This document shows positions 16,254 to 25,408 of a stretch of DNA of 64,000 nucleotides, piece by piece. This DNA is from Parapedobacter sp964498395. GTDB lineage: Bacteria > Bacteroidota > Bacteroidia > Sphingobacteriales > Sphingobacteriaceae. Within the stretch, counting starts at the first letter, position 1. Each line of letters starts with the position of its first letter. The notes beneath the pieces were generated by a model, which worked only from the letters and a program-made list of their open reading frames with translations, made no database searches and had not been told where the DNA came from. A program made the translations under genes and the position numbers. Where the stretch lies: positions 186,001-250,000 of the forward strand of contig CAZCHE010000006.1 in the NCBI GenBank assembly GCA_964498395.1, in the 5' to 3' direction.

Positions 16254-18647
16254 ATGCGTACCCCTGTTATCTATCGCTTTGCGTTGACCCTGTACAACAC
16301 CTTTCGGCTAAATGCGTTCTATATCCTTTTGGCATTGCTGGTTCCCCTTATCCTGTGGAAAGTACAGGTTGGCCGCGACATCATTGTCAGCTTATCCGAG
16401 GGGCATGAGCAACACTATATCAATATTCCGCTGCTCATTGCCTCGTTTTCCATGTTGGCCGTTAGCACATGGGTCATTCCCGTCTTGGGCATCGACCTGT
16501 GGAAATTTATTGTAAAACGGCCCGACGCCAGCTCCCAACAGCTATACCGGGGGCTCATCGCGTTGTATAACGGCGAAGATATCGATGGAAACGGTCACGC
16601 AAGCAAGTCGTATACCCATAACAAACAACAGTTTCCGATACGGTATTTTGCCAACCTCCCTTGGATGATCTTCCTTTACGTGACCGTCCGTTCTTTCTTC
16701 CCTGCCCAACCCTTAGTAGCGGTAGCTGCCATCGTTATCCTATGCTTGGCCATCATTTTCATTGATGGGTGCTACCGCAAAAAACGTGTCCCACAGCCCT
16801 TTCAGCTTCTGTGGGATAACGCGACCGACCGGGGGAACAGCGATCGAACAAAAGCACTTCGGTATGTCGCCTCGATGGGTGTGATTTTCATTTTGTTCCT
16901 CGCCGTTATCGGTTTGCTCGCAAGTTGGCAGCGCTTCAATCCCATGGGGTTGAAAACCATATTAATCGGCGCCAATTTCCTAGCCATCCTTTTTGTATAC
17001 GCCTACATGAAGTTTTCTGAAAACGTGGATGTGCGCCACGCGGGCACCTCCTTTTTTGTCAGCAAATACATCCATATCCTCTCCCTATCTGTGGCGATCA
17101 TGTTGGCCATTTTTCTGCAGTTCAGCAACAGCCAGCGATGGCCTGTTGAAATTGGCTTTTTTTCGCCGATATTCATCCTGATTATTGTGATCTCATTATA
17201 CCTGTTCTTGGCCGACGTGCTGATTACCACGCAATTGAAAATCACTCACCTCTATAACGACAATCCATCGGCATATCATCATAGCGATGGCAAACCAGGT
17301 AAGCAAGTATGGGTTTGGTATCGGCCACTTATTCGCCTGCTCGCCTTGGGTTTTATCTTCTTGTTTTTCTTCAACTCGATTAATTCGCATCGTATCCGCA
17401 AGGACGTCGCCCAGCACGGGCGAGCATATACGGCCGATTTACGGCCTAAATTGATCGATTATTTCGACCAGTGGGTACAATATCGGCTACCTGCTCCAAA
17501 CGATACGCTTACCATCTACCTGGTCTCCGGCCAGGGCGGTGGATCCCGGGCCGCAGCGTGGTTTTTCATGGCCATGAACTACCTTGATAGCCTCGAAAGC
17601 ACGCCAACCCACCGCTTTGCCGACCATGTCTTCTCTATTTCCACGGTGTCTGGCTCCACCTCTGGTGCCGCGATGTACTTGGCCGATCGATACCTGGGTG
17701 TATCTCCCGCCACCCATACGATCGCTCCGCGCATGAAGACCATTTATGCTCGAAATTACCTGAGTAGTTCGTTTTGGGGAGCCCTGATTGGCGATGGTGT
17801 TGAAGGAATCAAACATGAAGTCATCGATTGGGCATTGGGTACGAAAAAACCCTTTCCAAGAGATCGGAACTACTACTTCCAGCAAGAAGAAGTATACGGC
17901 TATCTACAAGCGACGCGTGCGGTGCAAGAGAAAAGGGCAAGTGGTTTTTTCAATAATGACTACCTGGCCCCTTACATTATATCCCCTAGTGGGGGGCTAA
18001 CCAGCGGCTCCAATGGCTTCAACAAAGACCTCCCTTTGTTTTTTATCAATAGCGCCATTGTAGAGCGGGGCGAACGGGGCGTATTCTCTCCTGTTGATTT
18101 GAAGAGCTTTAGTTTGGGAACTGACCTGTACCAATCCTTCAAAGCACACCACTCGGATTATAATATTCCCTTTATCACTTGTGTGAATCAAAGCCAAGCA
18201 TTTCCGATCATCAATGCCTACAACTACCTCGATGGAGAGGGTCGACTAATCGATGGGGGAATCTATGAAAATTCGGGTACCACCACCACCCTTGAAATTT
18301 ATGAAGCCCTCAGAAGACACCTCATGGAGAAGGGGGAAACCGGCTATACCGTAAGAATCGTATGCATCAACATCGTGAATACCGATATGGAAAGCGAACG
18401 CAGTGAAACCCGCTTTCGCCCCGCATCCATACTCAATACTGCCACTGCCGCTTTTCGCAGTCCATTTGGCGGGCATGAAAGTTTTAGTTACAAGAATATC
18501 GAACGGAAGGCCAATACCCCACCAGATAGGGTATATCCCGCCATCTTAAAACGGGAAGTGCCACTTACCCGCATGCTCCAACCCGCAGCCATCGATTCAA
18601 TGTATGTGGATTTACGTTACTTGTCAAAAATTGGGGTGGCGGACTAA
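16254..18647 (+). CDS. membrane-anchored patatin-like phospholipase family protein
   Basis: A 797-residue protein. The first about 400 residues contain about eight to nine membrane helices in pairs. The C-terminal half looks like a patatin-type lipase: a glycine-rich oxyanion loop SGQGGGSRAA (residues about 424-433), an elbow TVSGSTSGAAM (about 464-474), and the DGG of the Ser-Asp dyad in LIDGGIYENSG (about 665). The elbow reads G-S-T-S-G, so the usual GxSxG serine is shifted by one or replaced by threonine; activity is therefore not certain. The lipase domain probably sits next to the membrane. Its TAA shares bases with the TAG of the convergent PorP-like gene (18644-18647). Confidence 0.82.
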   Translation: MRTPVIYRFALTLYNTFRLNAFYILLALLVPLILWKVQVGRDIIVSLSEGHEQHYINIPLLIASFSMLAVSTWVIPVLGIDLWKFIVKRPDASSQQLYRGLIALYNGEDIDGNGHASKSYTHNKQQFPIRYFANLPWMIFLYVTVRSFFPAQPLVAVAAIVILCLAIIFIDGCYRKKRVPQPFQLLWDNATDRGNSDRTKALRYVASMGVIFILFLAVIGLLASWQRFNPMGLKTILIGANFLAILFVYAYMKFSENVDVRHAGTSFFVSKYIHILSLSVAIMLAIFLQFSNSQRWPVEIGFFSPIFILIIVISLYLFLADVLITTQLKITHLYNDNPSAYHHSDGKPGKQVWVWYRPLIRLLALGFIFLFFFNSINSHRIRKDVAQHGRAYTADLRPKLIDYFDQWVQYRLPAPNDTLTIYLVSGQGGGSRAAAWFFMAMNYLDSLESTPTHRFADHVFSISTVSGSTSGAAMYLADRYLGVSPATHTIAPRMKTIYARNYLSSSFWGALIGDGVEGIKHEVIDWALGTKKPFPRDRNYYFQQEEVYGYLQATRAVQEKRASGFFNNDYLAPYIISPSGGLTSGSNGFNKDLPLFFINSAIVERGERGVFSPVDLKSFSLGTDLYQSFKAHHSDYNIPFITCVNQSQAFPIINAYNYLDGEGRLIDGGIYENSGTTTTLEIYEALRRHLMEKGETGYTVRIVCINIVNTDMESERSETRFRPASILNTATAAFRSPFGGHESFSYKNIERKANTPPDRVYPAILKREVPLTRMLQPAAIDSMYVDLRYLSKIGVAD

Positions 18648-19651
18648 AAATAGCACTTTACTCGGTCGAGTGGCCTTCCCAACGTAACACCTAAGGTCAC
18701 CTCGTGCGACCCGTTTTGCAGGCCACTCAATCGGCTCAGCATGTAATCATAGGAATACCCTAATCGAAGCCTGTCGGTCACGAAAACCTGCATCACGCCA
18801 GAGATCGCATTAAACCCACTTAGTCGGTCGCCCGTAAACCTTCGGTAATCCCTGCGGAAAGCCGAAACCCCTGTCCGTATGCCTCCCCCGATCCACACGC
18901 GGTCGGCTAGAATGGCCATGACATTCACATCCAGGCTTGAGGGACCTGTAAAATCGTCTTTGTACAGTACGCTGGGCCGTAAGATAACATCTTCATTCAA
19001 ATACAGGAGCATTCCGCCGATGACATACAGGTGCCGCTTACGCCTGATATGGTCAACGGTGGTGTTGTCCCATCGGAACGGATTATTGTCTCCATCGCCC
19101 GCAAGCAAATCCATCAGCGAAGCCCCGGCATACCAATTGGCATTGTGATAATAGATACCGAAGCGGATATCGGGCACAAAACTGCTAATTTTACCTTGGG
19201 GCAGCACCTGATCGCCTTCATCCAGCACTCGGATCTTCGTTCCATCTAAACTATACTGCGTCACCCCGGCGCCCACACCAAAACTGAGCCGCTGGGTGTC
19301 CTCTCGATCCAAGCGAAGGCGATAAGCGTAGTTGAGGTAGGCCGATGTGGCCGTTTGGGGGCCTAATTGGTCAGCCATCATTTGTACACCCGCACCGTGG
19401 CGTCTTGCTCCATGTAAGTCAAGCAGTCCATCCAGTGATAGCACCCCCGTTTGTGGGGCCCCCTCTAAGTCCACCCATTGGCTTCTAACACCCAATTGCC
19501 CGAATAATTCCTCTTTATAGCCCGCATACGCCGGGTTTACACTCAATGAATTAAATATATACTGGGTAAACTGAATGTTTTGCTGGCCCCTTACCAATTG
19601 CGTATTCAAGGTGAGCAGCATTGCGATAACGAATATATTAGCCCTTTTCAT
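18644..19651 (-). CDS. PorP/SprF-family type IX secretion membrane protein
   Basis: A 335-residue outer-membrane protein with a signal peptide (MKRANIFVIAMLLTLNTQLVRGQ). The family start follows: QFTQYIFNSLSVNPAYAGYKEELFGQLGVRSQWVDLEGAP. The barrel ends LGYSYDYMLSRLSGLQNGSHEVTLGVTLGRP. PorP/SprF proteins help particular T9SS cargo reach or attach to the cell surface and are often encoded next to their cargo. Here the gene follows, by 12 bases, a gene for a protein with a type-B T9SS sorting domain, which is its likely partner. Confidence 0.92.
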   Translation of the reverse strand: MKRANIFVIAMLLTLNTQLVRGQQNIQFTQYIFNSLSVNPAYAGYKEELFGQLGVRSQWVDLEGAPQTGVLSLDGLLDLHGARRHGAGVQMMADQLGPQTATSAYLNYAYRLRLDREDTQRLSFGVGAGVTQYSLDGTKIRVLDEGDQVLPQGKISSFVPDIRFGIYYHNANWYAGASLMDLLAGDGDNNPFRWDNTTVDHIRRKRHLYVIGGMLLYLNEDVILRPSVLYKDDFTGPSSLDVNVMAILADRVWIGGGIRTGVSAFRRDYRRFTGDRLSGFNAISGVMQVFVTDRLRLGYSYDYMLSRLSGLQNGSHEVTLGVTLGRPLDRVKCYF

Positions 19652-19663
19652 CCCATCCGTTTC

Positions 19664-21244
19664 TTATTGTCGTTTTACCAATACCCATCCTTTATGGATC
19701 GTTTCCACGCCGTCTTTCTTGAGTATAATCCGGTAGTAATACGTACCATCGCTCACCTGCGCACCATCCCAATTCTGCTGGTAATTTCGGCTTCGGTACA
19801 CCTCATTGCCCCATCGGTTGAAGATGGTCAGGTCTGCATTGTCATAGTATTCCAGTCCCTGTATGAAAAACACATCATTCTTTCCATCGCCATTCGGGGT
19901 GACTGCATTCGGGATGATCAACTCGGCATGTACGATGGTCACATGCACCGTCGCGACGTCGATTTGCCCGTTTTCATCCCTTATTTCATATACAAATGAA
20001 TCATCGCCTTCAAATAGCCGATTCGGCTGATAGGTGATGCTCCCATCCGAATTGATGATGACCAGGCCATCTCTCGGTTGTACCAATACCCGTATGCTGC
20101 CCACCACAATGGGGCTACTCCCCACCCGGTCATTCTCCAGCACGAGCACCGTCAACGGCCGACCGGCAGGCCCCTGTGCATAGTCGTCATTTGCTTGTGG
20201 ACCGACATGCGCAGAAACCAATTTCGTAAACCAACTATCATCTTTCGTACCGGCATTGGCCGTCACCCAATCGCGGGCATGGACGCCCTGCTCCAGTCGC
20301 TCGGTATTTCCACCCATCCAGTTGCCACTCCCCGCGTACTGGACGATTTGCGCCTGCTCGTCCACATAGGCACTGCCATTCGTAATGCTATTGTGTTGAA
20401 GGGTATAGGCGGCATACACCCCTTCGTTTGCGTAGATATGCCACATGCGATCCATCCCCCTTTCGGGTTGCGCCATTGGTATTTGAGAAGCTCCGTAATC
20501 CTGTACGCCCACATGCAACGTGGTGAGGGTTGCGGGCGACAAGGTAGCCGGCGTGTAGTCACCTTCCGCTATACCTACCGGGAATATAAACGGATTGGTT
20601 GAATTATAGGTTTTTGACACGTGTCCTTCAACGCTATTACCGGTCACGATCATCCGGTTGGGGCCATAGTCGATCAAGCTACCCGATGAGCCGATGTGCA
20701 GGTCATTGCCGTTGAGCAGGATGTCTCCGTCGTCTACCGCAAATTCGAACCTGCCTCCGATGCGTAGTGCGGCCGCGGCAGAACCAGTGGGATTGGATGT
20801 ACCATAGCCGGGGTCGGCAATATCGGCAAAAATGAGATTATTTGGGTTGCGCAACTCAATAGCTACATTAATCAAAGCCCCATTATTCCCGTCGATATAG
20901 GTAGGGCCAGGCGGCATTTCTTCATAGAAAGGATTATCGCCGGGGTCATGGATAATGATCCTTCCTGTTCCGGAGAACCTAGCCGTGGGCGCTATCCAGA
21001 TGCGATTGCTCCAGATTTCAAGCGTTCCGTTAATTTCCCAGTTGGCGTCCGGGCCGAAGTAGGCTATCTCAGAAAAACGCAGCTCTACCGTCTCCGGGTC
21101 AATCACCACGGTCGAGTTATCGGCCGTGGAGGAGATCTCGTTGGATTGGGCGTAGGTGATTTGTGGCACGACCAGTAACACGCTGAAAAACCATAGCATG
21201 TAGGCCGTGGTTTTCCTTATGGTTATTTGAGCAGGTCGTGTCAT
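19664..21244 (-). CDS. T9SS cargo: surface protein with cadherin-like repeat and gliding-motility (type B) C-terminal domain
   Basis: A 526-residue exported protein with a signal peptide to QITYAQ. Residues about 60-340 are beta-rich and include a helix-like surface layer with SGTGRIIIHDPGDN and HIGSSGSLIDYG. An Ig/cadherin-like domain covers about 350-435 (NDDYAQGPAGRPLTVLVLENDRV). The last about 85 residues are a classic gliding-motility-associated domain: AVTPNGDGKNDVFFIQGL, then IFNRWGNEVYRS, NWDGAQVSDGTYYYRI and a C-terminal KGWVLVKRQ. This domain directs secretion through T9SS and surface attachment. It lies between the lectin-like gene (10 bases) and the PorP/SprF gene (12 bases), so the three form an operon. 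Confidence 0.92.
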   Translation of the reverse strand: MTRPAQITIRKTTAYMLWFFSVLLVVPQITYAQSNEISSTADNSTVVIDPETVELRFSEIAYFGPDANWEINGTLEIWSNRIWIAPTARFSGTGRIIIHDPGDNPFYEEMPPGPTYIDGNNGALINVAIELRNPNNLIFADIADPGYGTSNPTGSAAAALRIGGRFEFAVDDGDILLNGNDLHIGSSGSLIDYGPNRMIVTGNSVEGHVSKTYNSTNPFIFPVGIAEGDYTPATLSPATLTTLHVGVQDYGASQIPMAQPERGMDRMWHIYANEGVYAAYTLQHNSITNGSAYVDEQAQIVQYAGSGNWMGGNTERLEQGVHARDWVTANAGTKDDSWFTKLVSAHVGPQANDDYAQGPAGRPLTVLVLENDRVGSSPIVVGSIRVLVQPRDGLVIINSDGSITYQPNRLFEGDDSFVYEIRDENGQIDVATVHVTIVHAELIIPNAVTPNGDGKNDVFFIQGLEYYDNADLTIFNRWGNEVYRSRNYQQNWDGAQVSDGTYYYRIILKKDGVETIHKGWVLVKRQ

Positions 21245-21254
21245 GAGTTGCTTA

Positions 21255-23135
21255 CTACCACTTTACGCGTTGCTGAATCATGGGGTTAGATGTGACGGTA
21301 CAGTTGTGTACCGATGCCTCACTTGTGTTGTTATCTTGGTTATCATCATCTTCATCATCCGCTTGCTCTACCATTGCGGTTACGGTATAGGTGGATAATT
21401 TCGGAATAGTCGTCGGCTGCGGTGTCATGCGAAATTGGATGGCGTCTGGGTGGGTAAAGCCTCTTCGTAAAGTTGCTTCCGAGGGGTTGTCCAAGCGAAA
21501 TTCATGGGAAGTGTCATCACTGGATACGATTGTCCATCCTGAATAGTCAGTCGGCGTGAGCATGATCCCCGCTGGATGGTCAACCGTAACCGTAATTTTA
21601 TTAACATTGACATCTACTATATCATCGGTACCCATATTGGAAACGTGCACCGTAAACGTATTACCGTTCGTATAGTCGATACATCTTCCATCTGGAATAA
21701 TCTCGCCCAAAATGAGGTCTACCCCATCGGCATATACAGGCGTTCGCCAAGTATACGTGTTATTTAGTGGATCCTCGTCATCATAGTCGGTTCCATCGGG
21801 AAGATCCAATAACACGGTATTGACAACGTGATTACCGGGAGGTGTTTGGTGTAGCGTACCCGTTACCTGTATCAAGCCCGTTTCACCGGCGGCAATGGAA
21901 ACCGTTCCCTGAATGATGTTAGTTGCCGTTTCTTCGATTGGGGATGTCACCGTTAAAACATCGGGATTAAGCACGGTAATGCCTCCTGGGTCGATGGTAA
22001 ATGTCTCGGGACTCAATACGTTGTCGTAAGCATCTTTAATCGTGTCTCTTAATACAATTCCATCGATAGGTGCGTTTGTGTCGTTGACCACTTCGATGGT
22101 ATACGTGATTTTATTTTCGTTCGTTCCCGCTCCTCCGGCGTTGGTGGGAATCAAGAAATCTCTATCCGCTAGCTTGACGGTGCGTAGATTTCCTAAGGTG
22201 GTTACGAGGATATTGCGGATTTCGTGGAAATTAAGATCCGCTCCAGTAGACGCGGCGAAGCCCACTTTCATTCTTTCGGGAGGAGGTTCATCAGTTGTAT
22301 ATGTAATTAAATGCTCAAAAGGTGCTCCCGGTGCTCTACTCCAACGAACGGTGATTTCATACCTTAGTTCTTCGTTTTCGTCTTCTACGTCCATAATGGT
22401 GATCTGGACCCGCCGGTAAAACTCATCACTGGAAGGACGCTGGGCTGTGGGGGTGTTATAATCCACCTCGTCGTCCATCGGGTCACTACTGCGTTGTATA
22501 CCGGCAAGATAGAAATTGGTCAAGTCGGGATTATTGGTCGTTGGGCCCCGGAGGACTATGGAATTAGGGCGTTCTCCCGGTCCTCCTTTACGGCCTTCAG
22601 AAGGGTTTGAAAAATTACCGTACGCATCCAAGCCGACACCGACGTAGCCGCCTGCAAGCCCACTGCCCGTTTCTTCGTTTGGTGCGTATCCGAGTGATCC
22701 GCCGTACCCTCCCAAACGAAAATCAACATCAGCGTCGAAGAGAAATACGCTCAGGCCGTCTGCGCCGGTATGACCCGATTCGGTTCTCCACATTTTATAT
22801 TCAAAATCAATCAACACGCCCATCCCGGAGGGGAAGGAGCGATCGATGTAAGCAAATCCCCTTTGATAGGTGGAATCTTTAGTTAGCCTAAGCCATCCAC
22901 TGCCAACGGGGTCATCGATGCCTGAAGTGAAGTAGGCTTGGCCTTGTTCTTCGTCGTCCCCTCCTCCCACTTTGATATGGGGATAATTGTTTCCTCGGAG
23001 GTCATCAATAATGGTGAATTGGGCCTTGCTGGTGTGGCAAGCTATTAGGCTTGCCACCACCAGCAAGGCCCTGTAGCAAAGCGCCCCTAGACCGTACGGA
23101 TTATGATTCATCTTCGTTTCCCTCGTCTTCTTCAC
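21255..23135 (-). CDS. secreted lectin-like (L-type fold) and DUF11-like surface protein
   Basis: A 626-residue exported protein. The start is the GTG at 23135, sharing a base with the upstream TAG (TAGTG) and preceded by GGGGAGGAAG; the ATG at 23111 is the alternative. After the signal peptide (ending CHTSKAQ) comes a legume-lectin-like sandwich, residues about 40-310: FAYIDRSFPSGMGVLIDFEYKMW, GADGLSVFLFDADV, GGYVGVGLDAYGNF. DUF11-like domains follow (TYTIEVVNDTNAPIDGIVLRDTI; FTVHVSNMGTDDIVDVNV). The end, NPMIQQRVKW, is not a recognisable T9SS tail, so how it stays on the surface is unknown. Such proteins usually bind sugars or act as adhesins. Confidence 0.85.
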   Translation of the reverse strand: MKKTRETKMNHNPYGLGALCYRALLVVASLIACHTSKAQFTIIDDLRGNNYPHIKVGGGDDEEQGQAYFTSGIDDPVGSGWLRLTKDSTYQRGFAYIDRSFPSGMGVLIDFEYKMWRTESGHTGADGLSVFLFDADVDFRLGGYGGSLGYAPNEETGSGLAGGYVGVGLDAYGNFSNPSEGRKGGPGERPNSIVLRGPTTNNPDLTNFYLAGIQRSSDPMDDEVDYNTPTAQRPSSDEFYRRVQITIMDVEDENEELRYEITVRWSRAPGAPFEHLITYTTDEPPPERMKVGFAASTGADLNFHEIRNILVTTLGNLRTVKLADRDFLIPTNAGGAGTNENKITYTIEVVNDTNAPIDGIVLRDTIKDAYDNVLSPETFTIDPGGITVLNPDVLTVTSPIEETATNIIQGTVSIAAGETGLIQVTGTLHQTPPGNHVVNTVLLDLPDGTDYDDEDPLNNTYTWRTPVYADGVDLILGEIIPDGRCIDYTNGNTFTVHVSNMGTDDIVDVNVNKITVTVDHPAGIMLTPTDYSGWTIVSSDDTSHEFRLDNPSEATLRRGFTHPDAIQFRMTPQPTTIPKLSTYTVTAMVEQADDEDDDNQDNNTSEASVHNCTVTSNPMIQQRVKW

Positions 23136-24987
23136 TAATCTTCCTCCCCTTTAATGACGAACACGATGTTCATGAATGACGTAGGGGTGCCGGGGCCTTT
23201 TACACGATAGCTAAGTTTTCCATCAGCAGTGATATTCAGATTCTCAAAGACATTTGTATCGTAATACGTGACGTAATAATAAAAATCTGTGGGATTGGGC
23301 AAATACGGTATCTTTTCCGGGGCACCATTGCTTCTTATCGGAGCCGGATTTGGTGTTGACGTTCCGTCACCTGTAAATTGCTTAATGTATTCGTCATAGA
23401 GATCTTTCTCATCCTCTGTACCGGGATTAGACGTATCAAATACGATTGATGGCATATAAAAGAAGCGAACAAATTTGTTGGCGGATACGGACTTCAGCAC
23501 TCCGTCTTCATCGACCGTCACGATACGTGTCTTATTATTATCAAATTCATCAAGTTCGTCAAGATTGGCAGCTTGAAGGCCTGTGATGGCTAGGGTATGA
23601 TCTTCGTCGGTAGTGATTTCGGTTTTTGGCTCGGTGAGTTCGCCACCGAGTTTTATTGCACCGGAAGCATTATCTATATGTAAGCCGTTATTGGCAGAGA
23701 TATCTATCTCTGTGTCGTCGCTATTCTCGTCTGTGTAGGTCAGTCTATAGACTGTTTCATCATCGTCATTGGTGACGACGGTTCCCTCCAGCACCGTCAG
23801 CGCCTCCAGGTCGGCCACGATCGCCGAAAGGTCGATGGGCTGGGCAACACCAAGAGAGTTGGTGTAGGTCAGCACGTGGGTACCCTCGTCGTATGCCAGG
23901 TTGGTCGCATTGAGCGGAAGCGTGGTCGGCGTGCCGTCCTCGGCAACATAGGTCAGCGTGTTGGTGGACGCCTCGTAGCTCAGCTCCCCGACACCCAGCG
24001 TTATGGTCTCCGTATCGCCATCCTCGTCAAGGTAGGTCAGCACGTGGGTGGACGGGTCGTAGCCCAGCACCGTCAGCGCCTCCAGGTCGGCCACGATCGC
24101 CGAAAGGTCGATGGGCTGNNNNNNNNNNNNNNNNNNNNNNNNNNNNNNNNNNNNNNNNNNNNNNNNNNNNNNNNNNNNNNNNNNNNNNNNNNNNNNNNNN
24201 NNNNNNNNNNNNNNNNNNCAAGGTAGGTCAGCACGTGGGTGGACGGGTCGTAGCCCAGCACCGTCAGCGCCTCATTCCCCCTTACCAACTCCTCAATATT
24301 CACCACATGGCTTACGCCGTGTTCATCGACATACGTAAATCCCCGCTCATCGAAATAGGCATTGCCTCCGACATACGTATTATTCAAAACTTCGATCAAT
24401 TCATTCAGAACGGCCTCATTGTTGACAATCTCTTCGAAATTCTGGATAACAGAGGCCGGAATATCAATCATAACTCCCGTTCCCGGAACCGGATGCCCTT
24501 CGGCATCAATCTCGACTTCATTGAAATAAGTATACGTTCCGTCTGCATTCGCGATCAGTTGCGTACGCGTCTCCGTGGCTTTTACGACGCCCCTAAGATT
24601 AATGACCTGCCGAATGCCATCCTCATCAAGATAAGTCAATTCATAGGCATCGGCATCATAGCTTATTTGCGTCAGTTTACCCCCTGCAGCCAATACCCAT
24701 TGCGAACCATCATTGTAGTAAATACCCGGAACCACATCTCGAACCTCCGCCGTATTGTACACCATCATCCCCGCCACATGCTTTGACAGCGGTGATGGGC
24801 TATTGGTACTGCTCAGCTGAACCCGGGTATGCAGCAAACCCTTATTGGTGCTCTGCAACTCCAATAATGCATCCTGATTGGGTAGGATATCACCGGATAC
24901 CGTTTTATCTTTTATCTTCTGCTGCCCGAGCGAAGGACTGACCGAAATGACTGTAAATAATAATACGAATAGTAAAAAAACTCTCAT
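23135..24987 (-). CDS. large repeat-containing exported surface protein, interrupted by an assembly gap
   Basis: One gene split by 100 N. The N-terminal part starts at ATG 24987 with a signal peptide (MRVFLLFVLLFTVISVSPSLGQ), then LLELQSTNKGLLHTRVQL, a segment typical of large Bacteroidota surface proteins. Past the gap the frame resumes and runs to a TAG at 23135. The middle is built of 92-residue (276-bp) units, each with three YxxSTxxLTY motifs 28, 28 and 36 residues apart. The C-terminal 110 residues are unique. The two halves are in different frames only because the N count is arbitrary. True length and copy number are unknown. No T9SS tail was recognised. It heads the surface operon and probably forms a stalk or filament. 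Confidence 0.85.
23791..24273. repeat. 276-bp coding tandem repeats spanning the assembly gap
   Basis: A 52-base block (GCACCGTCAGCGCCTCCAGG onward) occurs identically at 23791-23842 and at 24067-24118, exactly 276 bases apart. A further 55-base identity links 24028-24082 with 24219-24273. The gap sits between identical repeat copies. Repeat units are GC-richer than the unique flanks of the same gene. Confidence 0.9.
24119..24218. other. assembly gap (100 N)
   Basis: Exactly 100 N, a conventional placeholder of unknown real length, placed inside a repeat array. The missing sequence is probably a whole number of 276-bp units plus a remainder. Confidence 0.98.
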
Positions 24988-25408
24988 AGGCTACGTTGAT
25001 ATCGGTTCAGTATAGATTAGCTTACGTTAATCTCCTCTTCCCTTAAAAAAACAACTGAATTAAACTACCTGTGTGCGGCAGGTATTAAATTAGATTGTAT
25101 ATTCATAAGTATTTAAAGTGTAGACACTTGTCGGTAAAGATGCAAAGTTTTTTTAATCTGTCAATGACTAATTTATTATTTTTTTATTTCCCCGAAATGG
25201 AAAATCATCCTGCGGTAAAATTTGTCTGGAATCTGATAGAAACCCCCGCTTTCCGAAGTTAAATTAACCCCCTTTCGATGGGCAACCGTACTTCAACGAT
25301 AGAACATCAGATGCACCCCTTGGCAACTTCCAAAAGTTTGGCTACTTTCGTTGGATAAAAGCTTCGTCCGTTATAAGTCACCCTACGAGGCACGTAATAA
25401 GGATACGT
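24988..25408. promoter_or_regulatory. AT-rich intergenic region between divergent genes, with a small palindrome
   Basis: No gene seen in this 421-base stretch. It contains AAGTGT-AG-ACACTT at 25116-25129, a perfect 14-base palindrome. On the minus strand AAACTTTG (25142-25149), seven of eight matches to TAnnTTTG counting the fixed and free positions, could start the surface operon close to the palindrome, leaving a leader of about 140 bases. AAGGA at 25399-25404 region precedes the TTG start at 25409. Confidence 0.35.

Noticed and set aside
24119..24218. Open frames running through the run of N
   Set aside because: They are translations of unknown bases. The gap belongs to a single surface-protein gene on the minus strand.
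23791..24273. CRISPR-like array
   Set aside because: The repeats are 276 bp, coding and in frame, with no unique spacers and no cas genes.
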